The notes: generated by a model from the letters alone, not told the origin. Positions 8,575 to 17,967 are shown, counted from the first letter of the stretch. The stretch is 40,036 nucleotides of DNA from Oscillatoriaceae cyanobacterium M33_DOE_052 (GCA_015296065.1 DVDU01000018.1:1-40036); one strand, 5' to 3'. Made by a program: numbers and translations.

Positions 8575-9636
8575 TTACTGGTGAACTTTGCCATTAGGCG
8601 CGATCGTCCCCTGCAAACAAGCCCCCCGCAAATTCGCCTGCACCAAATTCGCCCGAGTCAGATTCGCCCCCGACAAATTCGCATCGGCCAGATTAGTTGT
8701 GATTAAATGCGCCCCCGTCAAATTCGCCCCCATCAAATTCGCCCCCTCCAAGGACGCTTGCACCAAATACGCCCCACTCAGATTCGCCAAACACAAATCA
8801 GCTTCGGTAAACTTCGCCCCTGTGAGTAGCTTCTGACTCAAATCAACGCCGCTCAAGTCCGCACCACTCAGATTTGCCCCGCTCAAATTCGTGCCCTGTA
8901 AATCAGCGCTTCTCAAATCCGTATGGCTCAAATCCGCCTTGCTCAGATTCGCCCCGGTCAAATCTGCATCCGTCAAATCCACCTTAGACAAATTCGCCTT
9001 GTGCATTTGCGCCTTGCTAAAATTCGCTTCCTTGAGCATCGCTCCCGCCAAATTCGCCCCATCCAACTCCGCCGAAGTCAAGTTAGCCTGTTTCAGCTTC
9101 GCCAATACTAAATTAGCTGCCCCCATTTTCGCCCCAGCCAAGTCCGCTTTGCTCAGACTCGCTTGAGCTAAATTCGCCTGCCGCAAATCTGCTCCCTTCA
9201 GATGTGCGCCAATTAAATACGTCCCGCTGAGATTCGCCCCTTGCAGCATAGCATCACTCAGATTCGCCCCGCTGATATCCGCTCCCGTCAAATCCGCTCC
9301 CGTCAAGTCCGCACCACTAAGGTTCGCCCAATTCAAATGCGCCCCCGTCAAATCCGCACCCCGAAGATTCGCACCGCTGAGGTTGGCGCCACTGAGGCTA
9401 GCGCCGCTCAAATAGGCACCACTCAAATTGGCACCCTGCAAATCTCCTTTGCTCAAGCGCACGCCACTGAGGCAAACGCCGCTCAAGTTGACGCCGCTCA
9501 GGTCGGCCCCGGTCATATTGGCTTGGGTGAAGTAGCGGGAGCCACTAGCGTAGGAATCTAGTAGCTGCTGGGCGGTTAAGGTTGGTTTGGTATTGGCGAT
9601 CGAGTTGGCGGTCATGGGAGGTACGCTTTTTAACAT
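8575..9636 (-). CDS. Pentapeptide-repeat protein
   Basis: After a short leader (to about residue 40, starting MLKSVPPMTANS) nearly the whole protein is uninterrupted pentapeptide repeats of the A(D/N)LSGA type, about 58 units. They form a single long quadrilateral beta-helix. ATG 9636 is chosen; a TTG at 9693 would add 19 unconvincing residues, and ATG 9615 is an alternative. No membrane segment or signal peptide is present, so it is probably cytosolic. Some pentapeptide proteins mimic DNA and protect gyrase, but the shape alone does not show that here. It is transcribed towards the zinc-ribbon pentapeptide gene. Confidence 0.88.
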   Translation of the reverse strand: MLKSVPPMTANSIANTKPTLTAQQLLDSYASGSRYFTQANMTGADLSGVNLSGVCLSGVRLSKGDLQGANLSGAYLSGASLSGANLSGANLRGADLTGAHLNWANLSGADLTGADLTGADISGANLSDAMLQGANLSGTYLIGAHLKGADLRQANLAQASLSKADLAGAKMGAANLVLAKLKQANLTSAELDGANLAGAMLKEANFSKAQMHKANLSKVDLTDADLTGANLSKADLSHTDLRSADLQGTNLSGANLSGADLSGVDLSQKLLTGAKFTEADLCLANLSGAYLVQASLEGANLMGANLTGAHLITTNLADANLSGANLTRANLVQANLRGACLQGTIAPNGKVHQ

Positions 9637-10109
9637 TTTTTTATCTTTATATTGAATATTGTATAAAACCTGACAAATCGATATCAACCGCAATTTCCCT
9701 TAATTTATCTGTAAGATTTTGTAACATATTTTGGTAAATTGTAACAAAAATTGTGGTTTAGGCATCTCAACGGTTAATTATACTCAGTTGCTCCAAATAA
9801 TTAAAAAATCATTAAACCAGAGCTTAAATCTGCTTCCTCTCGGCTGAAGCTCAAAGCCAGAGCGGAAGTACCGCCACAATATCCTATAGAAATAGCTTTT
9901 CAAACAGTATATTTGCATACTTGTGGTGCCAATGTCTTCTATTATATCCCGGAAATACTCTGACTCGGTAATTACTGACAAAAATTTTTAACGAATTCCG
10001 TATATATACGGATGACAAAAAACGGGTTTTATGATAAAAGTTATAGAATCTCAGAGAAAAATGGCCAGCTCTTAGCTGGGTTTGACCCCAGTCAGAAACA
10101 AAGAAAATT
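9637..10109. other. Gene-free AT-rich region between divergent genes
   Basis: These 473 bp separate the pentapeptide gene (minus) from the thioredoxin-like gene (plus). They contain AT-rich upstream DNA and one perfect palindrome near 10000. Short open frames here show no protein-like features, and I see no RNA gene. Confidence 0.5.
9997..10012. promoter_or_regulatory. Perfect 16-bp palindrome, possible operator
   Basis: TCCGTATATATACGGA is a perfect dyad about 100 bp upstream of the thioredoxin-like gene. Its size and symmetry suit a dimeric regulator, but no regulator gene is adjacent. It may be chance or a cruciform-prone site. Confidence 0.35.
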
Positions 10110-10691
10110 ATGGCTCTCACCCCATCAACCATGTTGGCACTGGGAACTAAAGCGCCAGATTTCCAGCTCACGGACACCAGATCCGGCCATAGCATCTCTC
10201 TGGCCACCTTTGCGGAAAAAAAAGCCCTCCTAGTAATCTTCCTGTGTCGTCACTGCCCCTTTGTGCAGCATGTGAAAGGGGAACTGGTGAAAATCGGCCA
10301 AGATTACGCCGAAAAAGATATCGGTATTGTTGCCATCAGTGCTAACGATGCCGCTAACTACCCCCAAGATGCCCCAGAAAAACTCCGGGAAATGGCGACT
10401 ACAGAAGGTTTTTTGTTTCCTCTGTGTTACGACGAAACCCAGGAAACGGCCAAAGCCTATACCGCCGCTTGTACTCCAGATTTCTTTCTGTTTGATGCTG
10501 AATTCGCTCTGGTATATCGCGGTCAACTGGATGACAGCCGTCCTAGTAACAATAAACCCGTTACTGGGGCTGACTTGCGCGCCGCCATAGACGCTGTACT
10601 CGCCGGAAAACCAGTTAATCCCGACCAAAAACCCAGCATCGGCTGCAATATCAAATGGCAACCGGGGAACGAACCGCCTTACTACGGTTAA
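10110..10691 (+). CDS. Thioredoxin-fold redoxin (AhpC/TSA-like, PRX-like 1 family)
   Basis: The 193-residue cytosolic protein has a thioredoxin fold: GTKAPDFQLTD at the N-terminus, then the strand LLVIFLCRHCPFVQHV carrying the active-site pair C46-R-H-C49-P. A further cysteine precedes TPDFFLFD, in the place of the cis-proline loop (CTP). Length and motif fit the cyanobacterial redoxin family related to peroxiredoxins and resA-like thioredoxins. It would reduce disulfides or peroxides. The start at ATG 10110 follows an A-rich stretch with weak Shine-Dalgarno matching, and a second Met lies at residue 8. Its stop overlaps the stop of the convergent membrane-protein gene by four bases. Confidence 0.85.
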   Translation: MALTPSTMLALGTKAPDFQLTDTRSGHSISLATFAEKKALLVIFLCRHCPFVQHVKGELVKIGQDYAEKDIGIVAISANDAANYPQDAPEKLREMATTEGFLFPLCYDETQETAKAYTAACTPDFFLFDAEFALVYRGQLDDSRPSNNKPVTGADLRAAIDAVLAGKPVNPDQKPSIGCNIKWQPGNEPPYYG

Positions 10692-11119
10692 CCTCCCGAA
10701 CCACCGGCGTTTCTGATGATATTGAAGGTGAAAACTAATCCGCCAATTGCCAAACCGGCGTAAATTATGGCAATGCCGATCGCAATAATTCCCTTAACAA
10801 TGTCTTTTTCATTGCCACTGAAAAATCCGGTGATAGCGGTTCCGGCTATTGCTATTGCACCTACAGCCGCCGCCGCACCAACCACAGCAATAACCACCGC
10901 CAGTATTGGTTTACCCTTGAGGGTTCTGGCTAAAGGCAAGGCCCCCGCACCAATAATGAATAAGCTGCTACCTAATGACACCGCCAGGGGCAATGTGCTG
11001 TAACCATAGAAAAATGCTCCGATCGCGGTAAATGTAGTCATCGTCACCATACTACCCGCCACCACGGCCACTGCGATCGCTACCGCCAATAAAATCCAGA
11101 TATTTGTCACTGTGGGCAT
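10688..11119 (-). CDS. Small integral membrane protein, 143 aa
   Basis: Four hydrophobic helices are visible, at about 7-30, 43-62, 70-95 and 110-133, rich in Ala, Gly, Ile and Val. A short polar loop SGNEKDIVKG separates the last two. No family motif is recognised. The C-terminus is Gly-rich (NAGGSGG). Its stop codon overlaps the stop of the convergent redoxin gene at 10688-10691, so antisense transcription between the two is likely unless termination is very tight. Confidence 0.65.
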   Translation of the reverse strand: MPTVTNIWILLAVAIAVAVVAGSMVTMTTFTAIGAFFYGYSTLPLAVSLGSSLFIIGAGALPLARTLKGKPILAVVIAVVGAAAAVGAIAIAGTAITGFFSGNEKDIVKGIIAIGIAIIYAGLAIGGLVFTFNIIRNAGGSGG

Positions 11120-11145
11120 TTGCTTCTATTCTTTGTTTGGATGTG

Positions 11146-11207
11146 ATATCAAGTCCTATGGCTTTGTTTTTGAATAACTGTAGGGGCAATCCCCCTGTGG
11201 TTGCCCC
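11146..11207. repeat. Partial copy of a dispersed element (left half of the element at 28011)
   Basis: The stretch starting ATATCAAGTCCTATGGCT and ending in GGTTGCCCC closely matches 28011-28071. It has one terminal repeat (ATATCAAGTC) and the internal hairpin GGGGCAA/TTGCCCC (11183-11189 with 11201-11207), but lacks the other end. It lies just downstream of mutS (minus strand), where the hairpin could act as a terminator. Confidence 0.75.
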
Positions 11208-11222
11208 GTAACTTTCCCATCT

Positions 11223-13886
11223 TCAAAAAATATCCAAATCGTCCATTTCCACTTCTTCATCCAGCATAGCAGAAGTTTCTAAAACTGCCGAATTCCGCAA
11301 CCCCAGGGCGATTTTGCTGTGCTGTTCAATTTCCTGCATCACTTGGCGCGCCCTCTGAATCACCGTGGCAGGCAACCCCGCAAGGCGAGCCGCTTCAATC
11401 CCATAAGAACGATTAGCCCCTCCGGGCTGCACTTGGTGCAAAAATACAATTTGGTCGGCAAACTCTTTCACCGTCACCTGGTAATTAGCCACATTCGGCA
11501 AAATCGATGCCAGCTCGTTCAATTCGTGGTAATGAGTGGCAAAAATCGTGCGAGCGCGGATATCTGTAGCCAAATATTCCGCCACCGCCCAAGCAATCGA
11601 TAAACCATCAAAAGTCGCCGTCCCGCGCCCAATTTCATCCAGCAAAACCAGGGATTTATCCGTGGCATGATTGAGAATATTTGCCGTTTCGTTCATTTCC
11701 ACCATAAACGTAGATTGACCAGTGGCTAAATCATCCACCGCACCAACGCGGGTAAAGATGCGATCGCATATCGCCAACCGGGCAAAAGAAGCAGGCACAA
11801 AACTGCCAATTTGCGCCAGCAATTGAATCAAACCCACCTGGCGCAGATAGCAGCTCTTGCCACTAGCATTCGGCCCAGTCAGCACAATCAAATCGGGACG
11901 CTTACCATTAACTGTAGTAGTTTGCCCCAACTGCGTCGAATTCGGCACAAACAAACCCGCCGGTAAAGACTTCTCTACCACCGGATGACGCCCATCCACA
12001 ATTGTAATTTCTCTTCCTGCCACAATTTCCGGGCGACAATAACCCATTTCTTGCGCCAATTCCGCCAAACCGCATAACACATCCGCCGCCGCCAAAGCCT
12101 TCGCCACCGTGCGAATATTTTGGGCATGAGCCGCCACAGAACTGCGCAACTCAGCAAAAATCTCGTATTCAAAATTGTTTAAATCATCTCTAGCCGTGAG
12201 GATGCGCGTTTCCCGCTCTTTCAACTCCGGGGTAATATAGCGTTCTTCATTGGTCAAAGTTTGGCGGCGGATATAATCATCAGGAGCTTGCTCGCTTTTA
12301 GAGCGCGAGATACTGATATAATAACCAAAAGTCTTATTAAAACCCACCTTCAAAGTAGAAATACCCGTGCGCTGTCTTTCCGTCACTTCCAGGGTGGCAA
12401 TCCATTTCTGGTCTTCTTCTACCTGCAATTTCATCGCATCCAAATCAGAATGCACACCGGGACGAATTAAATTACCTTCCGTGACGCTTTGGGGGGGAGA
12501 TTCTACTAGAGTATCTTGGATGTTTTTAGCGAGATTTGCCAATTCTGGCGGCACTTTTTGCAGGGCGCGCATATAGGGAGAACGTCCCTCACTGGCGAGG
12601 CGGGCGATATCCCCTAATCTGGCGAGAGAATCGGCGAGATTGACTAAATCGCGGGCATTCGCGGTGTTGGCGCCTGCGCGTCCCGTGAGTCTTTCTATGT
12701 CATAAGTTTGGCGCAATTGCTGTTGCAGAGATTCGCGCAAATCGGCGTTTTCGATTAATTCTTGGATCGTGTCGTGGCGGGCGCTGATGCCTTTAAGCTG
12801 AATTAGGGGTTGTAGTAGCCAGCGGCGGAGTGCGCGTCCTCCCATCGCCGTGGCGGTACGATCGATCGCCCACAACAGAGAACCGGATAAAGTGCCATCG
12901 CGAACCGTTTGGGTAATTTCCAGGTTGCGCCGAGTTTGCTGGTCTAATATCAAATAATCCGCTAGGGCGTAAGTCCGCACTGGCTGCAGCAGTAGGGAAG
13001 TTTTGTGCTGAGCGTTATCAGCACCCTCCTCAAACGTCTTTTCTAGATATTGCAGCAAACCCCCGGCAGCTCTAACCGCTAGGGGCAAATGTTCGCATCC
13101 CAAACCTTCCAGGGATTTTAGTCTAAATCGTTCTAATAGACGCGATCGAGCTTCCGCCAAAGTAAAGGCTTTTTGTGGGCGCAACCCATAACACAATTCC
13201 GATGGCAGGAAAATCGGCAAATGTTCCGACCTTTCCCCGGGGCGGAGGAGGCGGCCCAAGTCGTGAGCTTTCGTGGGGATGAGGACTTCCTTGGGTTGCA
13301 AGCGGAGCAACTCTTGGGTCAGTTGGTCCGGGCCTTCCGCCTGGGTGGTGAAGAAGTCGCCGGTAGAGACATCAGCGTAGGCGAGGCCCCAGCTTTGGTC
13401 AGCGATCACCACAGCGGCGAGATAGTTGTTGCGGCGAGCTTGCAGCATCCCATCTTCCACCACCGTCCCTGGGGTGATGACGCGGGTAATTTCCCGGCGG
13501 ACTAAACCTTGAGCTTCCGAGGCGTCCTCCACTTGGTCGCAAATGGCGATCGCATAGCCCTTCTCTACCAGCATCTGGGCGTACCGCTCCAGCGCATGGT
13601 GTGGCACCCCCGTCATCGGGACGCGACCGATATCCCCCCCCTGCTTGCTCGTCAGCACCAACTCTAATTCTTGCGATACCGTAATTGCATCCTGAAAAAA
13701 CGTCTCAAAAAAGTCCCCCACCCGGTACAGTAGCAAGGCGTGGGGATATTGGTCCTTCATCTCCACATAATGGAGATACATTTTGCTTAACCCGGAGCGA
13801 TCGAGTTCCCGATAGTCCGCATTAGGGATATTCAGTTTCCCCGGTTGCTGGGCGCCATTATCATTAGTGGGGGTAGATGCAGTCAT
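11223..13886 (-). CDS. mutS: DNA mismatch repair protein MutS
   Basis: At 887 residues this is full length for bacterial MutS1. The N-terminal mismatch-binding domain shows [10 protein letters not shown] (the conserved Phe-x-Glu wedge) and [10 protein letters not shown]. The lever and clamp region follows. The ATPase carries Walker [14 protein letters not shown], Walker B/signature [15 protein letters not shown] and the late THYHELNEL motif. The protein dimerises on mispaired DNA and starts methyl-independent mismatch repair together with MutL. No mutL is nearby. A short N-terminal extension ([17 protein letters not shown]) is polar and variable. Confidence 0.97.
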   Translation of the reverse strand: MTASTPTNDNGAQQPGKLNIPNADYRELDRSGLSKMYLHYVEMKDQYPHALLLYRVGDFFETFFQDAITVSQELELVLTSKQGGDIGRVPMTGVPHHALERYAQMLVEKGYAIAICDQVEDASEAQGLVRREITRVITPGTVVEDGMLQARRNNYLAAVVIADQSWGLAYADVSTGDFFTTQAEGPDQLTQELLRLQPKEVLIPTKAHDLGRLLRPGERSEHLPIFLPSELCYGLRPQKAFTLAEARSRLLERFRLKSLEGLGCEHLPLAVRAAGGLLQYLEKTFEEGADNAQHKTSLLLQPVRTYALADYLILDQQTRRNLEITQTVRDGTLSGSLLWAIDRTATAMGGRALRRWLLQPLIQLKGISARHDTIQELIENADLRESLQQQLRQTYDIERLTGRAGANTANARDLVNLADSLARLGDIARLASEGRSPYMRALQKVPPELANLAKNIQDTLVESPPQSVTEGNLIRPGVHSDLDAMKLQVEEDQKWIATLEVTERQRTGISTLKVGFNKTFGYYISISRSKSEQAPDDYIRRQTLTNEERYITPELKERETRILTARDDLNNFEYEIFAELRSSVAAHAQNIRTVAKALAAADVLCGLAELAQEMGYCRPEIVAGREITIVDGRHPVVEKSLPAGLFVPNSTQLGQTTTVNGKRPDLIVLTGPNASGKSCYLRQVGLIQLLAQIGSFVPASFARLAICDRIFTRVGAVDDLATGQSTFMVEMNETANILNHATDKSLVLLDEIGRGTATFDGLSIAWAVAEYLATDIRARTIFATHYHELNELASILPNVANYQVTVKEFADQIVFLHQVQPGGANRSYGIEAARLAGLPATVIQRARQVMQEIEQHSKIALGLRNSAVLETSAMLDEEVEMDDLDIF

Positions 13887-13948
13887 CAGCGTTACAATTC
13901 TTCTGGGGGCTTCAGTTTTTAGACTTTACCGCAGCTTCGCCCCCACCG

Positions 13949-14440
13949 CTACTCAATGCCAAACCAGCCCCCCGTATCTCCCCCCGCCCAGCAGGACCCA
14001 TCTTTGCATGCAGGCAAACTACGGCGCAACAACTCTTTAAATTCTGGCAAAGCGCTAATATCCGCCGTTTCATACCCTTTAGGGCGGCAAATTCGCCCCT
14101 CATAGCGACCAGGCACCCGCACCTGTCCCATCACAAAGATATCTCCCCCCACACCATAAACGCTATCTTCTTCGTTGTGGGAATAGGCAGCGATATAGCA
14201 CCCCGGATATCCCTGAAACTCATTCACTGTGGGTAAAGTTTTCGGGGCAAAACCAGGATAAGGCACATTGACGACCACATTATCCTCCACATAGACCGGG
14301 AAATTTTCTGGCAGCAGTACCCGGTTAGGGTCTAGCTCGGCTTGGTCATCAATGGAATCATCTGCTTGGACGATCGAAGCTAGGCTCAAGCAGAGGAGTC
14401 CTACCAATACTTTGAGTAATTCTGCGAGATATTTCATCAC
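13949..14440 (-). CDS. Small exported cysteine-containing protein, unknown function
   Basis: Residues 1-26 form a clear signal peptide (LLKVLVGLLCLSLASIVQA, cleavage after QA). The mature 137 residues hold four cysteines (PGCY, RICRP, PACKDGSCW) that could form two disulfides in the periplasm, and a motif VYGVGGDIFVMGQVRVPGRYEGRIC. No family is recognised. It lies 62 bp upstream of mutS on the same strand and about 90 bp downstream of the ABC transporter gene, so read-through is possible. Confidence 0.7.
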   Translation of the reverse strand: MMKYLAELLKVLVGLLCLSLASIVQADDSIDDQAELDPNRVLLPENFPVYVEDNVVVNVPYPGFAPKTLPTVNEFQGYPGCYIAAYSHNEEDSVYGVGGDIFVMGQVRVPGRYEGRICRPKGYETADISALPEFKELLRRSLPACKDGSCWAGGDTGGWFGIE

Positions 14441-14532
14441 CGTAATTGAATCTAGATTATCGAGATTGGCTCTGGGAGAATTTAGCCCGCTCTCATTATA
14501 GAATCAATCCCCAAAACCGACAACCCAGCCGC

Positions 14533-16221
14533 TTAAATTATCGGTCGTAGCTGCAACAATCCATCGGGTGCAGACAAATCCAACACCCAAGAGTGATAGG
14601 TAAACAAACTGTAATTATGCCCCACACTGATAAAAGTAATCCCATTTTTTTGTAGCTCTTCATACAGAATTTTTTCTGTTTTATTATCTAAAGCGCTGGT
14701 AGCTTCATCCAGAACCGCGTACCCTGGTTTATGCAGCAACAAGCGGGCGAAAGATAGCCGTTGCTGTTCTCCCAGAGACAAAATATGACCCCAGTCTTCT
14801 ATAGTATCTAAACCACCAAATTTTTCTGCCAAATCCGGCAAGTTAACCAGGCGCAAAACTCGGAAAATATCCTCATCGCTAACCGGGCTTTCCGCCACAT
14901 TTTTGGGATAAACCACCTGACTGCGCAACGAACCCAAAACCATGTAGGGAACTTGGGGCAAAAACAACATTTCTTGCAACTTAGGACGCTGAATTATCCC
15001 ACTACCAGAGTCCCACAAACCAGCAATAGCGCGGAGCAAAGAACTTTTCCCGCACCCACTCGCACCCACCACAATCATCCCTTGATTTTGGGGTAATTGT
15101 AAGGATAGATTTTGCCAAAGAGTTCTTTGATAGTCCGGTGTTTGCAAGGTCAAGTTTTCCAGCGCCACCTGGTTGCTCTCTATAATTTCAATTCTCGTCC
15201 CTGCTCTGGGTTTACTCGCTGCTTCCAAAGCATTTGCTAGGCTGTCCAGGCGGTTGATAGCTGTTGTTAAAGCAGTCAAACGACCCAATTGATTAACAAT
15301 TAAATCTAAAGAATCCATCATGCGATTAAAAGCGATATTGCTTTGGGTCAGCACTCCTACTTCAAACTGACCTGTCAAAATCAGCGGCGCCATGATAATG
15401 CTGGGGAGGATTTTTGATACCAAGTCGTGACTGGTGTCAAACAATTTCAATCCCACCCACCAATTGATAATGGCATTTAGATTCCGCAACACTGGCCTAA
15501 ATGTTTGCTTCAGATATTCTAGCTCTCCCGCTTCTCCCTGATAAAATGCGATTGATTCACCCTCATCTCGGATGCGCAATAAGCCGAACCGGAAGTTAGC
15601 TTCCTGCTTCGCCTTATCGAAGTTGAGGCGAACTAAGACTCTGCCAAACACCCCAGTAGCAATTATAGTGCTAATTGCCGCGTAAACTACCAGAGCAATT
15701 ACCAAAATGTTGGAGATTGACCACAGCAACCGGCTGAAACCAATGAGCTGAAATAACGAATCCATGACAATTACTAAAATCATCGTTGATTCGCCTACTA
15801 AGTCATTGATATCTTGAGATATTCTCTGGTCAGGATTATCGATATCTTGACTGTAATTGATTTTATAAAAAGCCCGATTTTTAAAATATTTGTTAAGGAA
15901 CTTATGCGTAAGCACCCGCCGCCAATTTAAGGCTAATTGGGATCTGACGTAGGTGTACAAACACATCATGGGGATAGCGAGCAGGTTCCAACCTAGGAAT
16001 TTCAGCAATGCTTGCCAAAATCTATCCAAGTCTTGGGCGGCTAGAGCTGAGGTGATGTCTCCCAGAGGAATACTTACCTGCACTGTATATTGGTTGACAC
16101 AGATTGATATCATTATCAAAGCTAGCAACATGGATAATGCCAACCATTTTTCTTCTGACAACCAGTACAGTTTGAGTAACTGCCAAAACCGCCGGAATAA
16201 TTCTAGGTCAAATCTTTTCAT
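14533..16221 (-). CDS. ABC transporter, fused permease-ATPase of the SbmA/BacA-ABCD type
   Basis: The 562-residue half transporter has about six membrane helices in residues 25-290. The family-typical stretch is YSQDIDNPDQRISQDINDLV with the EAA-like segment GFSRLLWSIS. The ATPase domain has Walker A GASGCGKSS, signature LSLGEQQRLSFARLL and Walker B YAVLDEAT, with a switch His in SVGHNYSL. The LSLGE signature and NPDQRI motif place it with YddA/BacA-like and peroxisomal ABCD-type exporters. These handle peptides, cobalamin or acyl-CoA, but the substrate is not predictable here. It works as a homodimer in the membrane. Confidence 0.9.
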   Translation of the reverse strand: MKRFDLELFRRFWQLLKLYWLSEEKWLALSMLLALIMISICVNQYTVQVSIPLGDITSALAAQDLDRFWQALLKFLGWNLLAIPMMCLYTYVRSQLALNWRRVLTHKFLNKYFKNRAFYKINYSQDIDNPDQRISQDINDLVGESTMILVIVMDSLFQLIGFSRLLWSISNILVIALVVYAAISTIIATGVFGRVLVRLNFDKAKQEANFRFGLLRIRDEGESIAFYQGEAGELEYLKQTFRPVLRNLNAIINWWVGLKLFDTSHDLVSKILPSIIMAPLILTGQFEVGVLTQSNIAFNRMMDSLDLIVNQLGRLTALTTAINRLDSLANALEAASKPRAGTRIEIIESNQVALENLTLQTPDYQRTLWQNLSLQLPQNQGMIVVGASGCGKSSLLRAIAGLWDSGSGIIQRPKLQEMLFLPQVPYMVLGSLRSQVVYPKNVAESPVSDEDIFRVLRLVNLPDLAEKFGGLDTIEDWGHILSLGEQQRLSFARLLLHKPGYAVLDEATSALDNKTEKILYEELQKNGITFISVGHNYSLFTYHSWVLDLSAPDGLLQLRPII

Positions 16222-16267
16222 ATTAGGGTTTTTGCTCTTGACAAAACAGTAATTAGATAGAAGTTGA

Positions 16268-16293
16268 CCACAGCGACACCGAGGACACGGAGG
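16268..16293. repeat. Intergenic repeat of the CACAG-GACAC-GAGGACACGGAGG type
   Basis: This degenerate stretch (CACAGCGACACCGAGGACAC) belongs to the same class as the segment in the kinase linker at 24135-24165 and the remnant near 23050. It lies between the ABC transporter and NUDIX genes. Confidence 0.5.
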
Positions 16294-16313
16294 GGAGGGT
16301 GGGAAGATGGGGG

Positions 16314-16760
16314 TCAGAAACCCGGTTTTTGGGAGCGGTTCTGGATAAATTCCATAATAATCCTTTGGTGAATCGCACCCAGAGGGCGGACTTCACCAGC
16401 TTTTTCTGAGTATAGTTCACCCTTTTTGATATCTTCTGGCGTCCATAATCCCATATCCCAGCCTTCTCCCAAAATTAACTGGTTGAATTCGCATTCCACA
16501 TCGCCATAATAGATATGGCGGATGACTTCTGGACTGGGAAAAGTCCGAAATATCGTCATTTTCGGGGGCACGTAGCCGATTTCTTCGCCGAGTTCTCGGA
16601 GGATGGTTTCATCTGGGTTTTCGTTCGGTTCTAAGTGACCGCCAAACATTCCCCAATATCCTGGATGAACAATGGTAGGGATATTGTCCCGCAGTTGCAG
16701 CAGGATTTTATCTTGATATAGCAAGATGGCTATAGCTACTTCTACCGGTTGGTTTTCCAT
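16314..16760 (-). CDS. NUDIX hydrolase
   Basis: The 148-residue protein carries a complete Nudix box, G41-H-L-E-P-N-E46-N-P-D-E-T-I-L-R-E-L-G-E-E-I-G (spacing GX5EX7REUXEEXGU satisfied). Such enzymes hydrolyse nucleoside diphosphates linked to another group, with the box glutamates binding Mg. The substrate is unknown. The upstream segment HPGYWGMFGG is common in cyanobacterial members. The last residues (SQKPGF) and the stop codon are encoded by an arm of a dispersed palindromic repeat, so the native C-terminus may have been replaced. It is followed on the same strand by the ABC transporter gene. Confidence 0.9.
   Translation of the reverse strand: MENQPVEVAIAILLYQDKILLQLRDNIPTIVHPGYWGMFGGHLEPNENPDETILRELGEEIGYVPPKMTIFRTFPSPEVIRHIYYGDVECEFNQLILGEGWDMGLWTPEDIKKGELYSEKAGEVRPLGAIHQRIIMEFIQNRSQKPGF
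16316..16330. repeat. Single arm of the AGAAACCCGGTTTCT repeat, inside the NUDIX 3' end
   Basis: AGAAACCCGGTTTTT matches the terminal inverted repeats of the 65-bp elements at 39369 and 39795. No second arm is near. It encodes the last residues and the first two bases of the stop of the NUDIX gene on the other strand. Confidence 0.7.
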
Positions 16761-16785
16761 AATTTTTTCCTCAGTAATTGCGTGA

Positions 16786-16814
16786 TTGTAGGGGAGGTTT
16801 AACCCACCCTACAA
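16786..16814. repeat. Hairpin TTGTAGGG / CCCTACAA between two genes
   Basis: The perfect 8-bp stem has arms at 16786-16793 and 16807-16814. It lies between the ferritin-like and NUDIX genes on the same strand. The arms resemble the GTAGGGTGGG ends of the element at 2115, so it is probably a degenerate short member of that group. It could also terminate the ferritin-like transcript. Confidence 0.6.
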
Positions 16815-16827
16815 CCCGGATTTTCTC

Positions 16828-17262
16828 TTAGCTGAAATCTCGGAGCATTTTTTTCAGTTCTATGGTGTGCAGTTCTTCCGTGCCAATCATCGTCCGGGCG
16901 AATTCTTCCAGATAAATGCTGGCATTATCCACCGTTTCCAGTAAGTCTTTATACAGTTCCAGAGCTTTTTTCTCGTGGTTGAGACTTTCTGCTAAAATAT
17001 CGCCTACAGCATGCTTATAGGTTTCCTCTATGGGCGCAATGCGCAGGGTGGGGTGTCCTTCCAAACCAGTGAGAATTTCTCCCACTTGCTGAGCGTGGGT
17101 GAGAGATTCCGTGGCTTGGGTTTTAAAAAAGTTAACAATTGGGATGCGATTAGGTCCTGTGACCATGAGGGAATAGTGAGTGTAGCGCACTACCCCGGCT
17201 AGCTCAAATTCCATAATGGTTTTGAGCAAATCGATCGTTTTTTTCAGGTCTAGTTCTTTCAT
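16828..17262 (-). CDS. Ferritin-like / bacterioferritin-type di-iron protein
   Basis: The 144-residue four-helix bundle has the ferroxidase pattern: Glu in MEFELAGVVRYTHY, ExxH in ATESLTHAQQ, Glu in ESLNHEKKALELY and ExxH in GTEELHTIELKK. Size and motifs fit the bacterioferritin family, which oxidises and stores Fe(II) or protects against peroxide. A heme-binding Met at the dimer interface cannot be decided by eye. An ATG at 17283 would add seven residues (MVLTLLT). The start at 17262 (MKELDLKK) fits the family better, though neither has a clear Shine-Dalgarno. Confidence 0.85.
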   Translation of the reverse strand: MKELDLKKTIDLLKTIMEFELAGVVRYTHYSLMVTGPNRIPIVNFFKTQATESLTHAQQVGEILTGLEGHPTLRIAPIEETYKHAVGDILAESLNHEKKALELYKDLLETVDNASIYLEEFARTMIGTEELHTIELKKMLRDFS

Positions 17263-17383
17263 TGTTAGCAGTGTTAGCACCATTAATTTGGTGATGACGG
17301 AATGGGGGCGATCGTCTCCACGAATCCATTAAAGCAGCCCGGATGACTTTCCCCCCACTGATTAGTTATACCATTTTTGCCGT

Positions 17384-17872
17384 TCACAGTGACAGCAACT
17401 TGGCACAATGCTCGATCGCCTCTTCCGGAGTCTGAGCCACCTGGACCAACTCCGGCGCCAACCCCCGAAAAAACGCCAGACTTTCCCGGTTATCATCTAA
17501 TAAAATCACCGGTTTGCCAGCTTTAATCGCCAAAGCCACTTCCGACGCCGTACCCGCACCCATCCCACAAGCTACCACCACATGAGCAGAAAGCACATTA
17601 ATATTGTTACGAGCGCTACCCATATCAGTGATAATCGCGATATCCACCGCCTCAGAAACCCCTTTCCCATCAGCGTCTGGCAAAATTCCCACCGTCAACC
17701 CCCCGCCAGCTTTCGCTCCCCGGTTCGCCGCATCCATCACCCCCAAATTTCTGCCCCCAGTGAGCAATACCCACCCCCTCGCCGCAATCAAATTTCCCAA
17801 TTCCCAAGCATTCTTTAGATCCGTTTCCCTGGCACCTTTCCCCGGTCCCATAATGCCGATAATTTTTTTCAT
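17384..17872 (-). CDS. SLOG-family (TIGR00725 / LOG-like) nucleotide-binding protein
   Basis: The 162-residue Rossmann-like protein opens with KKIIGIMGPGKGA. It contains LLTGGRNLGVMDAANRGAK and the LOG-type loop CGMGAGTASEVALAI, which matches the PGGxGTxxE motif only loosely. This is the pattern of the TIGR00725/SLOG group. Relatives include cytokinin-activating LOG phosphoribohydrolases and ligand-sensing SLOG domains. Whether it hydrolyses nucleotides or only binds them is not clear. It is read on the minus strand, away from the Rieske gene 95 bp upstream. Confidence 0.8.
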   Translation of the reverse strand: MKKIIGIMGPGKGARETDLKNAWELGNLIAARGWVLLTGGRNLGVMDAANRGAKAGGGLTVGILPDADGKGVSEAVDIAIITDMGSARNNINVLSAHVVVACGMGAGTASEVALAIKAGKPVILLDDNRESLAFFRGLAPELVQVAQTPEEAIEHCAKLLSL

Positions 17873-17967
17873 TAAATCCCCTCAACCTTTCCCAGTGATG
17901 CTATATTTAGCATTTAATCTATAGTAGTTACAATTGAAAACAGCAGCCCATCCAGGTAAACACATCG

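Noticed and set aside
8588-9561. Long open frames on the plus strand opposite the pentapeptide gene (rich in FAP/KFA or RQIR)
   Set aside because: They are shadows produced by the 15-bp periodicity of the pentapeptide DNA; the products are unnatural repeats.
9784-10207. Minus-strand open frames in the gap before the redoxin
   Set aside because: They run over the redoxin promoter region, have no ribosome-binding site and resemble no protein.
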